Source: Opitutaceae bacterium
Lineage (GTDB): Bacteria; Verrucomicrobiota; Verrucomicrobiia; Opitutales; Opitutaceae
DNA: 20,810 bases
NCBI GenBank assembly: GCA_005787865.1
Contig: SXZN01000210.1
Span: 1 to 20,810 of the forward strand
Reading direction: 5' to 3'
This document shows, piece by piece, positions 1-7,563 of the stretch. The notes beneath the pieces are model-generated. The model saw nothing but the letters and a program-made list of their open reading frames with translations. It made no database searches and was not told the origin of the DNA. Both the position numbers and the translations under genes were made by a program. How positions within the stretch are numbered: the stretch's first letter is position 1; every line of letters begins with the position of its first letter.

Positions 1-539
1 GCGGCCGCATCCTTGACCAAATGCAGCATCAAGATTCCGCGATGCTGATCGCAGAGCCGCCACATCCATTCCGGCGCATATTCTTCGACGCCGCACTGCA
101 GCGTATCGCCCGGTTTAGCGAAGAGGTGATAAGGTTTCAGCCCCACGCACTGGCCCGCCGCAAACCACTTGGCGATGAGGGCTTGATCATCGCCCGGACC
201 AACCAGCGCAAGGCCGGCGACCGAGTGTGTTTTGGCCGCAACTTTGAGATCAGCAAACATCCAGCGGTTCACCCCCGAGCGATCATCGCGCCGCGTCGGA
301 TACGGAAAAACTAAAGCGCCATCAATCGAACGCTGCGGCAGAAATTGCTGAATGGCTGCCACGTAAGTGGAAAAATCAATGATCTTACCCCGCAGCGCCG
401 GTGAAATAAATTCCGCTGCATAAAAATTGGGATGGACCACGTGGGCATGAAAATCGATGACCCGCGCAGGCACAAAGCCTTCGGTCGCCGCTGCGATCAG
501 GTCGCGATCGATCGCGGTCAGTTCTGTTTCTAATTTCAT
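1..539 (-). CDS. Amidohydrolase-family protein, C-terminus beyond the window
   Basis: The reverse strand is open from an ATG at 539 to the window edge, giving 179 whole codons with no stop. The N-terminus reads VIDFHAHVVHPN, so H31 and H33 form the H-x-H metal-binding pair of the amidohydrolase-related (PF04909-type) TIM barrel. Further on come GLKPYH (K135, H137) and LMLHLVKD (H173), placed where this superfamily has later metal or substrate ligands. Such enzymes hydrolyse lactones or amides, or decarboxylate aromatic or keto acids, usually in the cytosol; no signal peptide is visible. The gene starts 34 bases after the LhgO-like stop and appears to be the fourth gene of that operon. A lactone hydrolase for a sugar acid would suit the setting, but that is inference. 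No Shine-Dalgarno is seen. Confidence 0.82.
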   Translation of the reverse strand, partial: MKLETELTAIDRDLIAAATEGFVPARVIDFHAHVVHPNFYAAEFISPALRGKIIDFSTYVAAIQQFLPQRSIDGALVFPYPTRRDDRSGVNRWMFADLKVAAKTHSVAGLALVGPGDDQALIAKWFAAGQCVGLKPYHLFAKPGDTLQCGVEEYAPEWMWRLCDQHRGILMLHLVKDAA

Positions 540-573
540 AATAAAATTAATCGATTGCTGCTTTTGTCTGGGC

Positions 574-1779
574 TCAACGCGCGGCCGATACAAAAGGCAA
601 CCGGCCGACTAGTTCCTCGGCGATGGCCAGTGAGGCCGTCGCGGCGGGACTAGGCGCATTGAGCACGTGTAAAGCGCGCGGTCGCTGCTCGAGCCAGAAA
701 TCCTGCAAAAGCGTGCCATCGACGTGCATCGCCTGCGCTCGGACCCCCGCGCCGCCCGGCAAGAGATCGGCGACCGTAATGGCGGGGACTAATTTCTGTA
801 AAGCGCGGCAGGCCAGCCGCTGACTCAACGAGCGGATAATCTCGGCGCTGCACAGTGACGGATATTTCCGCATAAAGCGCCATAAGCCCGGAAAGCTCAG
901 CGCATCCGCGACATCCCGCGCCGAAAGATCCTTCCACGAGTATCCCTCGCGGGCCAGCGCGAGGACGGCATTGGGGCCCGCTTCGACTCCGCCATGAATC
1001 ATTCGCGTAAAATGCACTCCGAGAAATGGAAACTCAGCATCCGGCACCGGATACACCAAGTGGCGCACCAGCGATTGCGCGGCGGGCTTGAGCAGAAAAT
1101 ATTCCCCGCGGAAAGGCACGATTCGGACCGTCCGTTTAATGCCCGCCAACTCCGCGATCCGATCGGAAAAAAGCCCCGCACAATTAATCAAATAATCCCC
1201 CTCGTATTCACCACTTGGAGTAGCCACGACCCACCCAGCAGCACACTCGCGAATCTGCGTCACCGCGCTGTTGAGTCGCACCACGCCCCCACCCTGTTCG
1301 ATTTCGGTTTGGAGCGCGGTACAGACGCCGAGGTAATCAACGATGCCTTCCTCCGGCACATGGAGCGCGGCTACGCCTGCGACATGCGGTTCGATTTCGC
1401 TTAAAGCCTCCGGGGTTAGGCGCCGCACCGCGCGTAGGCCATTGCGCTGACCGCGTTCCCAGAGCTTATCCAAGGCGGGCAATTCATGAGCGGAGGTTGC
1501 CACCACCACCTTGCCGCAAATTTCATGAGCGATGCCATGCTGTTGGCAAAAAGCGGTCATTAAGCGTATGCCCTGCACCGCCAACCGCGCCTTCAATGAA
1601 CCCGGTTGATAATACAGCCCCGCATGGAGGACCCCGCTATTATGTGAACTTTGATGCCGGCCCACCCTCGGCTCTTTTTCTAAAATAGTGACCTGCGCCG
1701 TGGGCACGCGCAGGAGTAACTCGCGGGCGACGGCTAAACCCACGATACCGCCACCGATGATAATAACCCGCTGACTCAT
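574..1779 (-). CDS. lhgO: L-2-hydroxyglutarate oxidase-like FAD enzyme (DAO family)
   Basis: The product is 401 residues, close to E. coli LhgO. The N-terminus has the FAD dinucleotide fold VIIIGGGIVGLAVA (GxGxxG at residues 9-14) and then LEKEPRVGRHQSSHNSG and VLHAGLYYQPGSLKARLAV, the stretch that typifies LhgO and L-2-hydroxyglutarate dehydrogenases among DadA/GlpD-like oxidases. The C-terminus (GVRAQAMHVDG, then LNAPSPAATASLAIAEEL) matches the closing FAD-contact region. Family members oxidise L-2-hydroxyglutarate to 2-oxoglutarate and pass electrons to the quinone pool. Here the true substrate may be another 2-hydroxy acid made by this cluster. Its ATG overlaps the TGA of the upstream oxidoreductase gene (ATGA at 1776-1779), which indicates translational coupling. 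Confidence is high for the family and moderate for the exact substrate. Confidence 0.85.
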   Translation of the reverse strand: MSQRVIIIGGGIVGLAVARELLLRVPTAQVTILEKEPRVGRHQSSHNSGVLHAGLYYQPGSLKARLAVQGIRLMTAFCQQHGIAHEICGKVVVATSAHELPALDKLWERGQRNGLRAVRRLTPEALSEIEPHVAGVAALHVPEEGIVDYLGVCTALQTEIEQGGGVVRLNSAVTQIRECAAGWVVATPSGEYEGDYLINCAGLFSDRIAELAGIKRTVRIVPFRGEYFLLKPAAQSLVRHLVYPVPDAEFPFLGVHFTRMIHGGVEAGPNAVLALAREGYSWKDLSARDVADALSFPGLWRFMRKYPSLCSAEIIRSLSQRLACRALQKLVPAITVADLLPGGAGVRAQAMHVDGTLLQDFWLEQRPRALHVLNAPSPAATASLAIAEELVGRLPFVSAAR

Positions 1780-2828
1780 TTATTTTGCGGCAAGAATATC
1801 CATTGTTTCTTCGCGGAAGATTCCAACATGGCAACACAAGCCTGCACCCCGGCGCGACCATCTGCGCCGGTTCCGGCTTCGCCGGGGCGGCCCTCGATCG
1901 CGCCAATGAAGGCAGATAGTTGATCACAGTAGGCCTGCATCCGCACATCGCCATAAGCAGAATTAGCGCCCTCATGTCCGACCGTGGGCTGCTTGGAAAT
2001 GACGCGCCAACCTTTTTCATCGGCCAGCCGTAGCTCCCCGTAAGGATCGAGATCGATCAGGCCGGTGGTGCCGGTAATGCGAAAACGAAAATCCTCGCCC
2101 AGGAAGGATGGTGTCGGCAAAGCGCGACTCGAGAAAATCGAACAAATCGCGCCCGTCGAAAATTCCAATAAACCCATCGTGGTGTCTTCCACCGGCACAT
2201 CAGGGAGCAAGGTGCGCGCGAAAGCAGATACGGTGACGACATTGCCACCCGTGAACCAGCGCAGCAGATCCACCGCGTGCGGGGCACTATTGAGCAAATG
2301 AGCGACACTTGCGGGGTCGTTCCACCAGGCCCAATTTCCGCCAAACCCACCCGCCTTAATAGCCCCTGCGAACATCGGCATCGAAATTTGCACCGCCGAC
2401 ACTCGGCCAATCGCGCCTTCGCGAATGAGGGCACAGGCGCGCGCATTATTGACGCGAAAACGTTGCTGATAGCCCACCGCCAGCGTGAGCTTTTTTTGCG
2501 CGGCCGCAGCAATCATGCGATCGCAATCCTCGACCTCCGTGGCTAACGGTTTCTCGACGAGCACGTGTTTGCCATTAGCCAAAGCGGACAGCGCTTCCTC
2601 GACGTGCAAGTGATGCGGCGTCGTGACGACAATGGCATCAATGTCTGCGCGGCGCAGCAGCGCTTCCTTATCCGCCTCAAAAGCCATTTTGTACCGTTCC
2701 GCCAAAGCGGGGGCGCGACTACCGCCCGCGACCGCGACTAATTCCGCATTCGGCAGACGGCGCACCGCCTCCGCGTGAGTGCTGCCCATGTACCCTGAAC
2801 CGATAATGCCAAAACGTATTTTTTTCAT
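1776..2828 (-). CDS. Gfo/Idh/MocA-family NAD(P)-dependent oxidoreductase
   Basis: This 350-residue protein begins with a Rossmann fold, IRFGIIGSGYMGSTHAEAV, and has the family hallmark VEKPLATE with catalytic-type K93. The C-terminal domain has LLNSAPHAVDLLRWFTGG, placing H184 and D187 in the HxxD position used in sugar oxidation or reduction. Members interconvert hydroxyl and keto groups on sugars, inositols or sugar acids in the cytosol. The gene begins 14 bases after the Ldh2-family gene and overlaps LhgO by four bases, so it is the second gene of the operon. It is one of few genes here with a convincing Shine-Dalgarno (GGAGAA, six bases before the ATG). The substrate cannot be read from sequence. 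Confidence 0.93.
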   Translation of the reverse strand: MKKIRFGIIGSGYMGSTHAEAVRRLPNAELVAVAGGSRAPALAERYKMAFEADKEALLRRADIDAIVVTTPHHLHVEEALSALANGKHVLVEKPLATEVEDCDRMIAAAAQKKLTLAVGYQQRFRVNNARACALIREGAIGRVSAVQISMPMFAGAIKAGGFGGNWAWWNDPASVAHLLNSAPHAVDLLRWFTGGNVVTVSAFARTLLPDVPVEDTTMGLLEFSTGAICSIFSSRALPTPSFLGEDFRFRITGTTGLIDLDPYGELRLADEKGWRVISKQPTVGHEGANSAYGDVRMQAYCDQLSAFIGAIEGRPGEAGTGADGRAGVQACVAMLESSAKKQWIFLPQNK

Positions 2829-2834
2829 AAATAA

Positions 2835-2840
2835 TTCTCC
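2835..2840 (-). promoter_or_regulatory. Ribosome binding site of the Gfo/Idh/MocA gene
   Basis: GGAGAA on the minus strand sits six bases before the ATG at 2828 and just after the stop of the preceding dehydrogenase (2843-2845). It fixes the start codon. Most other starts in this window lack a comparable element. Confidence 0.75.
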
Positions 2841-2842
2841 GA

Positions 2843-3946
2843 TTAATGCGACGGATCCGGTCGCGGCGGGGTGATTTTAAGTTCACCAGCGATCGTGGTG
2901 AGTTGTTGCCAAAGTTTTACGGGCACGGGAATTCCCGCTTGTTCGCGTTGACGCTCGCAACGCCATTCCGGCTCACCGGCGAGCATGACCTCATCGTACC
3001 CTGGAGCGGGCTCGGACGCTTTGACCAACTGCGCCAAGCGATCGACGCGGGTCTCCAATTCGCCTGGGGCCAGAAACCGCGCTGGATCGATAGCGATAAA
3101 GGTGTGACTGATGCCGAGCGGATCACCCCCCGTACGATACACCGGCAATTCGGTCGCCATCGCGCCACCGCTTAAACCCGAGCACAAGATCTCCACCATG
3201 ACGGCGAGCGCGCTGCCTTTATAGCCTCCCGTAGAAGACGGATAGGGCACGCCGTTAATTCCCTTGATGGCGGCCGCGGTACTCGTGGTCACTTTCCGCT
3301 CGGCATCCAAGAAACCCCACTCGGCGGGAATGGTGGTGCGATTAAGATGAGCCGCATTGGTAAGTTTACCGAGCGCGACCGTCGTCGTGGCCATATCGAG
3401 CAACCAACGGCCCGAGCCCGCGCGACTCGGCACCGCGACGCAGAGCGGGTTCGTGCCGAGGATGGCCGTTTTCCCCTGCCACGGGGCAACGGCGGGACAG
3501 GCATTGCTCATGATGATGCCGATGTAGCCAGCGCGAGCGATTTTCTCACCCCACCAGGCGCCGGCTCCAAAATGATTGGAATGACTCGTCACCACCACGG
3601 CGACGCCCAAGGCCCGTGCAATCCGAATGGCATGATCGGTGCATTGCTCGGCGACGACTTGACCAAGGCCATTTTGACCATCGTAGCGCAAACACACCCC
3701 GTCTTCACGCACCACGCGACCAGCGGCGGGTATATTGATGCCGCCCGCCCGCAGTTGCTGGATGTAAGTAGCGAGCATTTGAATGCCATGGGAATCCACC
3801 CCTCGAAGATTCGCCCCCACCAATGAATCCACGACGATGCGCGCATGCGCGTCAGCGGTCCCGAGGGCGATTAAGAGCTGGCGACAAAATACGCGCAGGG
3901 TCTCTGCAGAGTAATTTACGGTCGACGAATCAGAGGAAGATGACAT
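2843..3946 (-). CDS. Ldh2/malate-lactate-type NAD(P)-dependent dehydrogenase
   Basis: The product is 367 residues, normal for the Ldh2 family (malate, ureidoglycolate and 2,3-diketogulonate reductases). Visible landmarks are RGVDSHG (H53), SHSNHFGAG (catalytic-type H125), APWQGKTAILGTNP and GGYKGSALAVMVEILCSGLSGG. These enzymes reduce 2-keto acids to 2-hydroxy acids, or the reverse, with NAD(P)H in the cytosol. It is the first gene of a four-gene operon, 14 bases ahead of the Gfo/Idh/MocA gene. Its product, a 2-hydroxy acid or keto acid, could link to the LhgO-type oxidase two genes later; that link is inference. A 17-bp element shared with other genes of the window lies 91-107 bases upstream. 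Confidence 0.92.
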   Translation of the reverse strand: MSSSSDSSTVNYSAETLRVFCRQLLIALGTADAHARIVVDSLVGANLRGVDSHGIQMLATYIQQLRAGGINIPAAGRVVREDGVCLRYDGQNGLGQVVAEQCTDHAIRIARALGVAVVVTSHSNHFGAGAWWGEKIARAGYIGIIMSNACPAVAPWQGKTAILGTNPLCVAVPSRAGSGRWLLDMATTTVALGKLTNAAHLNRTTIPAEWGFLDAERKVTTSTAAAIKGINGVPYPSSTGGYKGSALAVMVEILCSGLSGGAMATELPVYRTGGDPLGISHTFIAIDPARFLAPGELETRVDRLAQLVKASEPAPGYDEVMLAGEPEWRCERQREQAGIPVPVKLWQQLTTIAGELKITPPRPDPSH

Positions 3947-4033
3947 AGTGGTAGAGGCTGAGGTTCACAAAAATCAGGATACGGCTTGATCACCTTAGGT
4001 TGAGGCCACCGCCGGGACTAGCTCGGATTTTTT

Positions 4034-4237
4034 TCAGGTAACATTTAGTAACCAAAGAATGCTGCCGCACAAAATTACGCCAACGCCAACAAAAGTCATG
4101 ATGAAATGAGTGGCAATATGCGCATCACGCAGGACCCTACCCCATAAATAGCCAACGCCGGCGTAATAACGCGAGTCTCCGGATTACTTAAGCTCCAATG
4201 GTCAGAAGTAGCTGATGGCCTGCGCTGAATCCCGCCT
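4034..4237 (-). pseudogene. Decayed remnant of an MFS transporter C-terminal half
   Basis: Read on the minus strand, the DNA encodes SDHWSLSNPETRVITPALAI, matching SDRWSLTNPRSRIIIPALAI of the intact transporter at 9413-10696. After an internal deletion it jumps to AIYGVG and then, one frame over, LRDAHIATHFIMTFVGVGVI and CGSILWLLNV before a stop at 4034-4036. The intact paralogue reads LRDAKFGVNLILTFAGFGVF, CGALLWLTNV at the same place. Upstream scraps (AGFS, AQAI) are recognisable around 4215-4237 with more small deletions. Several frameshifts and deletions mean it cannot be functional. It implies that a transporter gene once stood between the Ldh2 gene and the aminotransferase gene, on the same strand as both. 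Found by eye against the paralogues in this window. Confidence 0.82.
4037..4053. promoter_or_regulatory. Candidate operator, 17-bp GGTAAY-type element
   Basis: GGTAACATTTAGTAACC differs at only two of 17 positions from the element at 16009-16025 and lies 91-107 bases before the Ldh2 start, about the same distance as there. It overlaps the last codons of the MFS relic, so chance derivation from old coding sequence is possible. Confidence 0.45.
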
Positions 4238-4322
4238 TTACTCAGCGATGCTGGTAATAATGCCTGCGTTGGGGCGGCTCTGAATATATTATCGGATTAC
4301 GGACGCGAGTGACGGTGGGGGG

Positions 4323-4354
4323 ATTAGCGGGCGCCCCGCCGCATCGGGGCTAAT
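4323..4354 (-). terminator. Possible terminator after the aminotransferase gene
   Basis: Inverted arms ATTAG/CTAAT enclose a CCCCG/CGGGG stem (4334-4338 with 4345-4349), with unpaired bases on one side. It starts 22 bases past the aminotransferase stop. There is no U-run on the minus strand, so it is a weak terminator call. Confidence 0.35.
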
Positions 4355-4376
4355 GCAGAAATCGTTTGGCTCAGAC

Positions 4377-5726
4377 TTAGGTCAAACGAGCGAAGCCGCT
4401 TTGAGCGACGGGGCCGCGCAGCGCGCTGAGCACGCTCCCCGCGTCGAGCTGTTGCTGAATGAAGCCAAAGACCACCTCAACGTTCTGCAAATAATCAGCC
4501 ACTAGGCTGAGTTGGTGCGCGTAAGTGGGATAAAAAGCTCCCGCCGCTAAATACCCCCGCGCGAGCATTTCTTGGGTAAACAGTGTCATGAGCGCGCGAC
4601 TTTGTTCGCCGGCTTCAAAGCCGAGGGTACAGAGCGCCGGAATGCCGCCCACTTTAACGGACAATCCCTGACGTGCCGCTGCCGCCGCCCAGCCCGTCCG
4701 GACGGCCGTGCCAATTTCCTGAACATGTTCCCACACTTTGAGCTGTTCCATGCGTTGCAGGGTCGCCACCGCGGCAGTGGGCCCAATTGCTTCGGTCCAG
4801 TAAGTGCTACTCACAAAAGTTTGTTGGGCCACGGTCATCACCGCGGCTCGCCCAATGATGGCCGCCATAGGAAAGCCATTGGAGAGTGCCTTGGCGAAAA
4901 CCGCGATGTCTGGGTTCACGCCGAGGGTCAGGTGGATGCCGCCAAAATTGCTGCGCCAGCCTGCCGTAATTTCATCAAAGATAAGGACGGCGCCGGCTCG
5001 ATCAGCGAGGGTGCGAACTTTCTGTAAAAATTCGTCACGGGGGGCTTCATGCCGCATGGGTTCCATGACGATGGCAGCCAACCCAGTGGGGTGTTGCGCG
5101 ACAATTTTTTCCAATTCGGCAATCTGGTTGTAGCGGAAAGGCAGCGCGGTGGTCTGGAGCGCGCGGGGGACGCCCGCCGGATCGAGGCCCGGCAACAAAT
5201 GTCCGGCGAGCGCGTCGGATTCTCCTAAGTTAGCCGCGAGATACCAGTCGCTCCACCCGTGATAGCCACAAAAAGCCACCGCGCTGCGGCGCGTCGAGGC
5301 GCGAGCCAGTCGCACGGCAATGGCCATGGCTTCACCGCCGGTTCTAGCGTAACGCACCTGCTCGGCCCACGGGTGAATGGCACAGAGTCGATCAGCGAGT
5401 GCCACTTCTGCGGCCGAGTTCAACGTGCACATATTGCCCTGCGCGATGCACCCCGTGACCGCCGCGTTGACCGTGGGATCCGCATAACCCAACAAGCACG
5501 TGCCGATGCCGTTGGAGGTAAAATCAAGATAGGGGCGGTTATCTAAGTCCCACACCGTGCAGCCCTCCGCGCGGCGGTAATAAGCGGGCCAGTTGCCGGG
5601 CAAATATTGTTCGGGCCGCTTGCCAAGTAATTGAGCGCCACCGGGGATGCGTTGCCGCGCGCGCTGATACAGTTGCTGACCGGTACCTAACGCCGGATCA
5701 CTTTGAGGCAAATAATGGGAATCCAT
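4377..5726 (-). CDS. Class III PLP aminotransferase, glutamate-1-semialdehyde aminomutase-like
   Basis: This 449-residue fold-type I PLP enzyme has the full set of class III landmarks: RIPGGAQLL near the start, YARTGGEAMAIAVRLAR (cofactor phosphate region, residues 126-142), CGYHGWSDW, LIFDEITAGWR with the pyridine-binding D251, and VFAKALSNGFP with the Schiff-base lysine K279. The TGGEA variant in place of SGTEA is seen in GSA-aminomutase-like aminotransferases that act on sugars and amino acids rather than in haem synthesis. It would move an amino group to or from an aldehyde or keto carbon in the cytosol. The gene follows the NanM-like Kelch gene by 33 bases, so the two are probably co-transcribed. 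No haem gene is nearby, which argues against a true hemL. The substrate is unknown. Confidence 0.9.
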   Translation of the reverse strand: MDSHYLPQSDPALGTGQQLYQRARQRIPGGAQLLGKRPEQYLPGNWPAYYRRAEGCTVWDLDNRPYLDFTSNGIGTCLLGYADPTVNAAVTGCIAQGNMCTLNSAAEVALADRLCAIHPWAEQVRYARTGGEAMAIAVRLARASTRRSAVAFCGYHGWSDWYLAANLGESDALAGHLLPGLDPAGVPRALQTTALPFRYNQIAELEKIVAQHPTGLAAIVMEPMRHEAPRDEFLQKVRTLADRAGAVLIFDEITAGWRSNFGGIHLTLGVNPDIAVFAKALSNGFPMAAIIGRAAVMTVAQQTFVSSTYWTEAIGPTAAVATLQRMEQLKVWEHVQEIGTAVRTGWAAAAARQGLSVKVGGIPALCTLGFEAGEQSRALMTLFTQEMLARGYLAAGAFYPTYAHQLSLVADYLQNVEVVFGFIQQQLDAGSVLSALRGPVAQSGFARLT

Positions 5727-5759
5727 GCAGGTTAATCAGCAAAATTAACGCCCAGCGTC

Positions 5760-7271
5760 TCAACGCAAGTTCGGCCGCCAAACCGGCACGGCGGTGGTGC
5801 GATTGCCCGCCTTCGTTTCGCCGGAAACAAAAACCCAGGCTCCATTCATCGGCACCGGGGGCGTGCAGACCACTGGCTCCGGCCAGCGCTCGGGCCAGAG
5901 GCACCACTCGTGCCGGGCCACATCAAAATAAATAATATCTTCCGGCACCCGTTTGTCGCGGGGAGCTTTGCCGACTTGACGGCCATCCACCCCGCCAAAA
6001 ATAAATACCCGCGCGGGCGTCGTGGTCACTGGGGCCGGCGAAGGCGCGGCGAGCACCGACCACGGCAGGTCAGGTAATTTTTCCCAGCCGCTGCTTGGCC
6101 GGTAACGATAGGCGTCATTGAGATAAACCGTCTGCGGCTGACCATCAGCCCCGATCTTAAGCTCTAAGCCACTGATCAAATAAATCGCCCCATCCAAAGC
6201 CGCCATCACCCCGAGAGCCCGCGCGGGACCGGGCCAAGTGGGTAAACGCTGCCAGCCCGCCGATAAATTTTCGAGATCCAGGCAGAAAAAACCTTTCCCG
6301 CTGATCCGTGGCGGACCGGGCTCATAGCCCCCGGCCAGATAAACCTTTCCCGCAAATACCGCCGCTACCGGACTCGCCACCGCCACCGGCAAAGCGGGTG
6401 CTGCGGTGACGACCACCTGCTTGCCATCCCATTGAAATAATAGCGCATCATTAAAGACGCCCGTGGCATTTTCTCCGCCAAAGGCCATCACGCCGTTTGG
6501 CACCGAGACAACTGCAGCATAAGCCCGCGGAGTGGCCAAGCGTCCTGCCGATCGCCACGTCGAATCGTTGGGCAACAAGGCAAAGATTTCATCGTAGGTT
6601 CGCTTTACCCCATTTTCCCACGGTGGCTGGTCAGGAAAATTTGCTCCGCCCGCCGCGATCAAGACGCCGTGGTGCACGCCCGCCATCACCGCGGCCACGC
6701 CGGGCTTTAAAGGATAGTCCGGCAACTGCTGCCACGCGGTACTTTCCGCTCGTTCGCCTGCGAGATAATAGTGCAACACGCGGCAGTTAATTTCACCGCT
6801 AGGGCCCTTCACCAAATAAGCCGCCAATAAATTATCACCGCTGATTCCCAGCACCGCGGCCAACACTTCCGCGTCAGGCGGATCATCCGAAAAAGCGAGA
6901 TCGACCCAGCCTTCAGCTTGCGACCGACTCACAATCAGACCGGCGCCAGGAAATTCTGGCCTAGTACCAATAACGCGGCGCCCCGTCCGCACGGCCACCC
7001 GCCCCCGAGGATGCGGCCCTGAAGCCAAGCCTCCTACCGGCAAATTAGTTTCTGCTGAGGGTGACCCAGGAGTCGCCACCGCCGTAGGCGCGGCCGGTGA
7101 CCAAATTTTGCCAGTGATCGCGGCAGTCGACGCGACCACTGGCCCCGCGGGCGTCGCCCACGTAACGCGCCAGCGATTCCCGCCGGGCTCGAGGCTAACG
7201 GTCAGCGCTCGCGCCTCAGCGGCCGCGAGACCAAGGGAACGAGCCGGAAGTGAAAGTAATGATGGGGTCAT
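5760..7271 (-). CDS. NanM-like Kelch mutarotase with an unrecognised N-terminal region
   Basis: From the ATG at 7271 the protein has 503 residues; an upstream TTG at 7286 is less likely. The C-terminal ~330 residues are Kelch beta-propeller blades close to N-acetylneuraminate epimerase NanM and its cyclically permuted relatives: GVLIAAGGANFPDQPPWENG, SAGRLATPRAYAAVV, GVMAFGGENATGVFNDALLF and, at the end, WVFVSGETKAGNRTTAVPVW, which parallels NGEAKPGLRTDAVF of E. coli NanM. Family members speed alpha/beta anomer exchange of sialic acids. The first ~170 residues are Ala/Pro/Gly-rich and not recognised; no clear signal peptide is visible, although NanM is periplasmic. The gene starts a unit with the aminotransferase. 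A mutarotase beside DapA- and HpaI-type proteins suggests a ulosonic-acid-like substrate; this is inference. Confidence 0.82.
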   Translation of the reverse strand: MTPSLLSLPARSLGLAAAEARALTVSLEPGGNRWRVTWATPAGPVVASTAAITGKIWSPAAPTAVATPGSPSAETNLPVGGLASGPHPRGRVAVRTGRRVIGTRPEFPGAGLIVSRSQAEGWVDLAFSDDPPDAEVLAAVLGISGDNLLAAYLVKGPSGEINCRVLHYYLAGERAESTAWQQLPDYPLKPGVAAVMAGVHHGVLIAAGGANFPDQPPWENGVKRTYDEIFALLPNDSTWRSAGRLATPRAYAAVVSVPNGVMAFGGENATGVFNDALLFQWDGKQVVVTAAPALPVAVASPVAAVFAGKVYLAGGYEPGPPRISGKGFFCLDLENLSAGWQRLPTWPGPARALGVMAALDGAIYLISGLELKIGADGQPQTVYLNDAYRYRPSSGWEKLPDLPWSVLAAPSPAPVTTTPARVFIFGGVDGRQVGKAPRDKRVPEDIIYFDVARHEWCLWPERWPEPVVCTPPVPMNGAWVFVSGETKAGNRTTAVPVWRPNLR

Positions 7272-7349
7272 AGATGATGCAGCCAAAGATTAGCGAGCAA
7301 CCGAGTCATAGATATTGGAGATCAAACTCCAGCCCAAAGCAGTTTCGAT

Positions 7350-7365
7350 GGTAATATATTATACC
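7350..7365. promoter_or_regulatory. Weaker candidate operator before the Kelch gene
   Basis: GGTAATATATTATACC (16 bp, GGTA/TACC ends) lies 79-94 bases before the Kelch start and resembles the 17-bp elements at 4037, 14776, 16009 and 18026. It is one base shorter and lacks the AACC end. It sits in a divergent region and could also act on the aldolase gene. Confidence 0.35.
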
Positions 7366-7456
7366 GGGAGACTCCGCGAGGGTTGCGGGGATGGCTCCGC
7401 TTAGCTCCGCACCTGATGATAGCCGGCACGCAACTGGTCACTTAATTTCACCAAGC

Positions 7457-7477
7457 CAATCTTCGGTTAGAAGATTG
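7457..7477. promoter_or_regulatory. Inverted repeat upstream of the aldolase gene
   Basis: CAATCTTC and GAAGATTG form perfect 8-base arms around GGTTA, 87 bases before the aldolase ATG. It could be an operator or a leader hairpin. The rest of the 7272-7563 divergent gap shows only the element at 7350-7365. Confidence 0.4.
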
Positions 7478-7563
7478 CTCCGCGCGTGTCCGCCAACTCG
7501 TGTGCTGCTTGACGATTTCTGATTGAACCTTCCGCGGGCCCCCGATCCTCCCCTCCTCAAAAA

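Larger units (their letters stand above)
3947..4376. other. 430-base gap between the aminotransferase and the Ldh2 operon
   Basis: No intact gene is present. Bases 4034-4237 are a decayed MFS transporter relic on the minus strand. The candidate regulatory element at 4037-4053 overlaps the end of that relic. AATATATTAT at 4283-4292 also occurs at 7353-7362, inside the Kelch-gene element. An inverted repeat at 4323-4354 may end transcription of the aminotransferase gene. The promoter of the Ldh2 operon should lie here, but no clear -35/-10 pair stood out. Confidence 0.7.

Noticed and set aside
4283..4292. AATATATTAT shared with 7353-7362 as a further operator copy
   Set aside because: Ten AT-rich bases are too few to trust, the GGTAA and AACC arms are missing, and it is more than 330 bases from the next start downstream on that strand.
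5259..5546. Plus-strand frames opposite the aminotransferase and other genes
   Set aside because: These are shadows of strongly supported minus-strand genes, with Arg/His/Pro-rich translations and no family features.
4377..5726. Reading the class III aminotransferase as hemL for haem synthesis
   Set aside because: The TGGEA variant and the catabolic neighbours do not fit; no haem gene is nearby.
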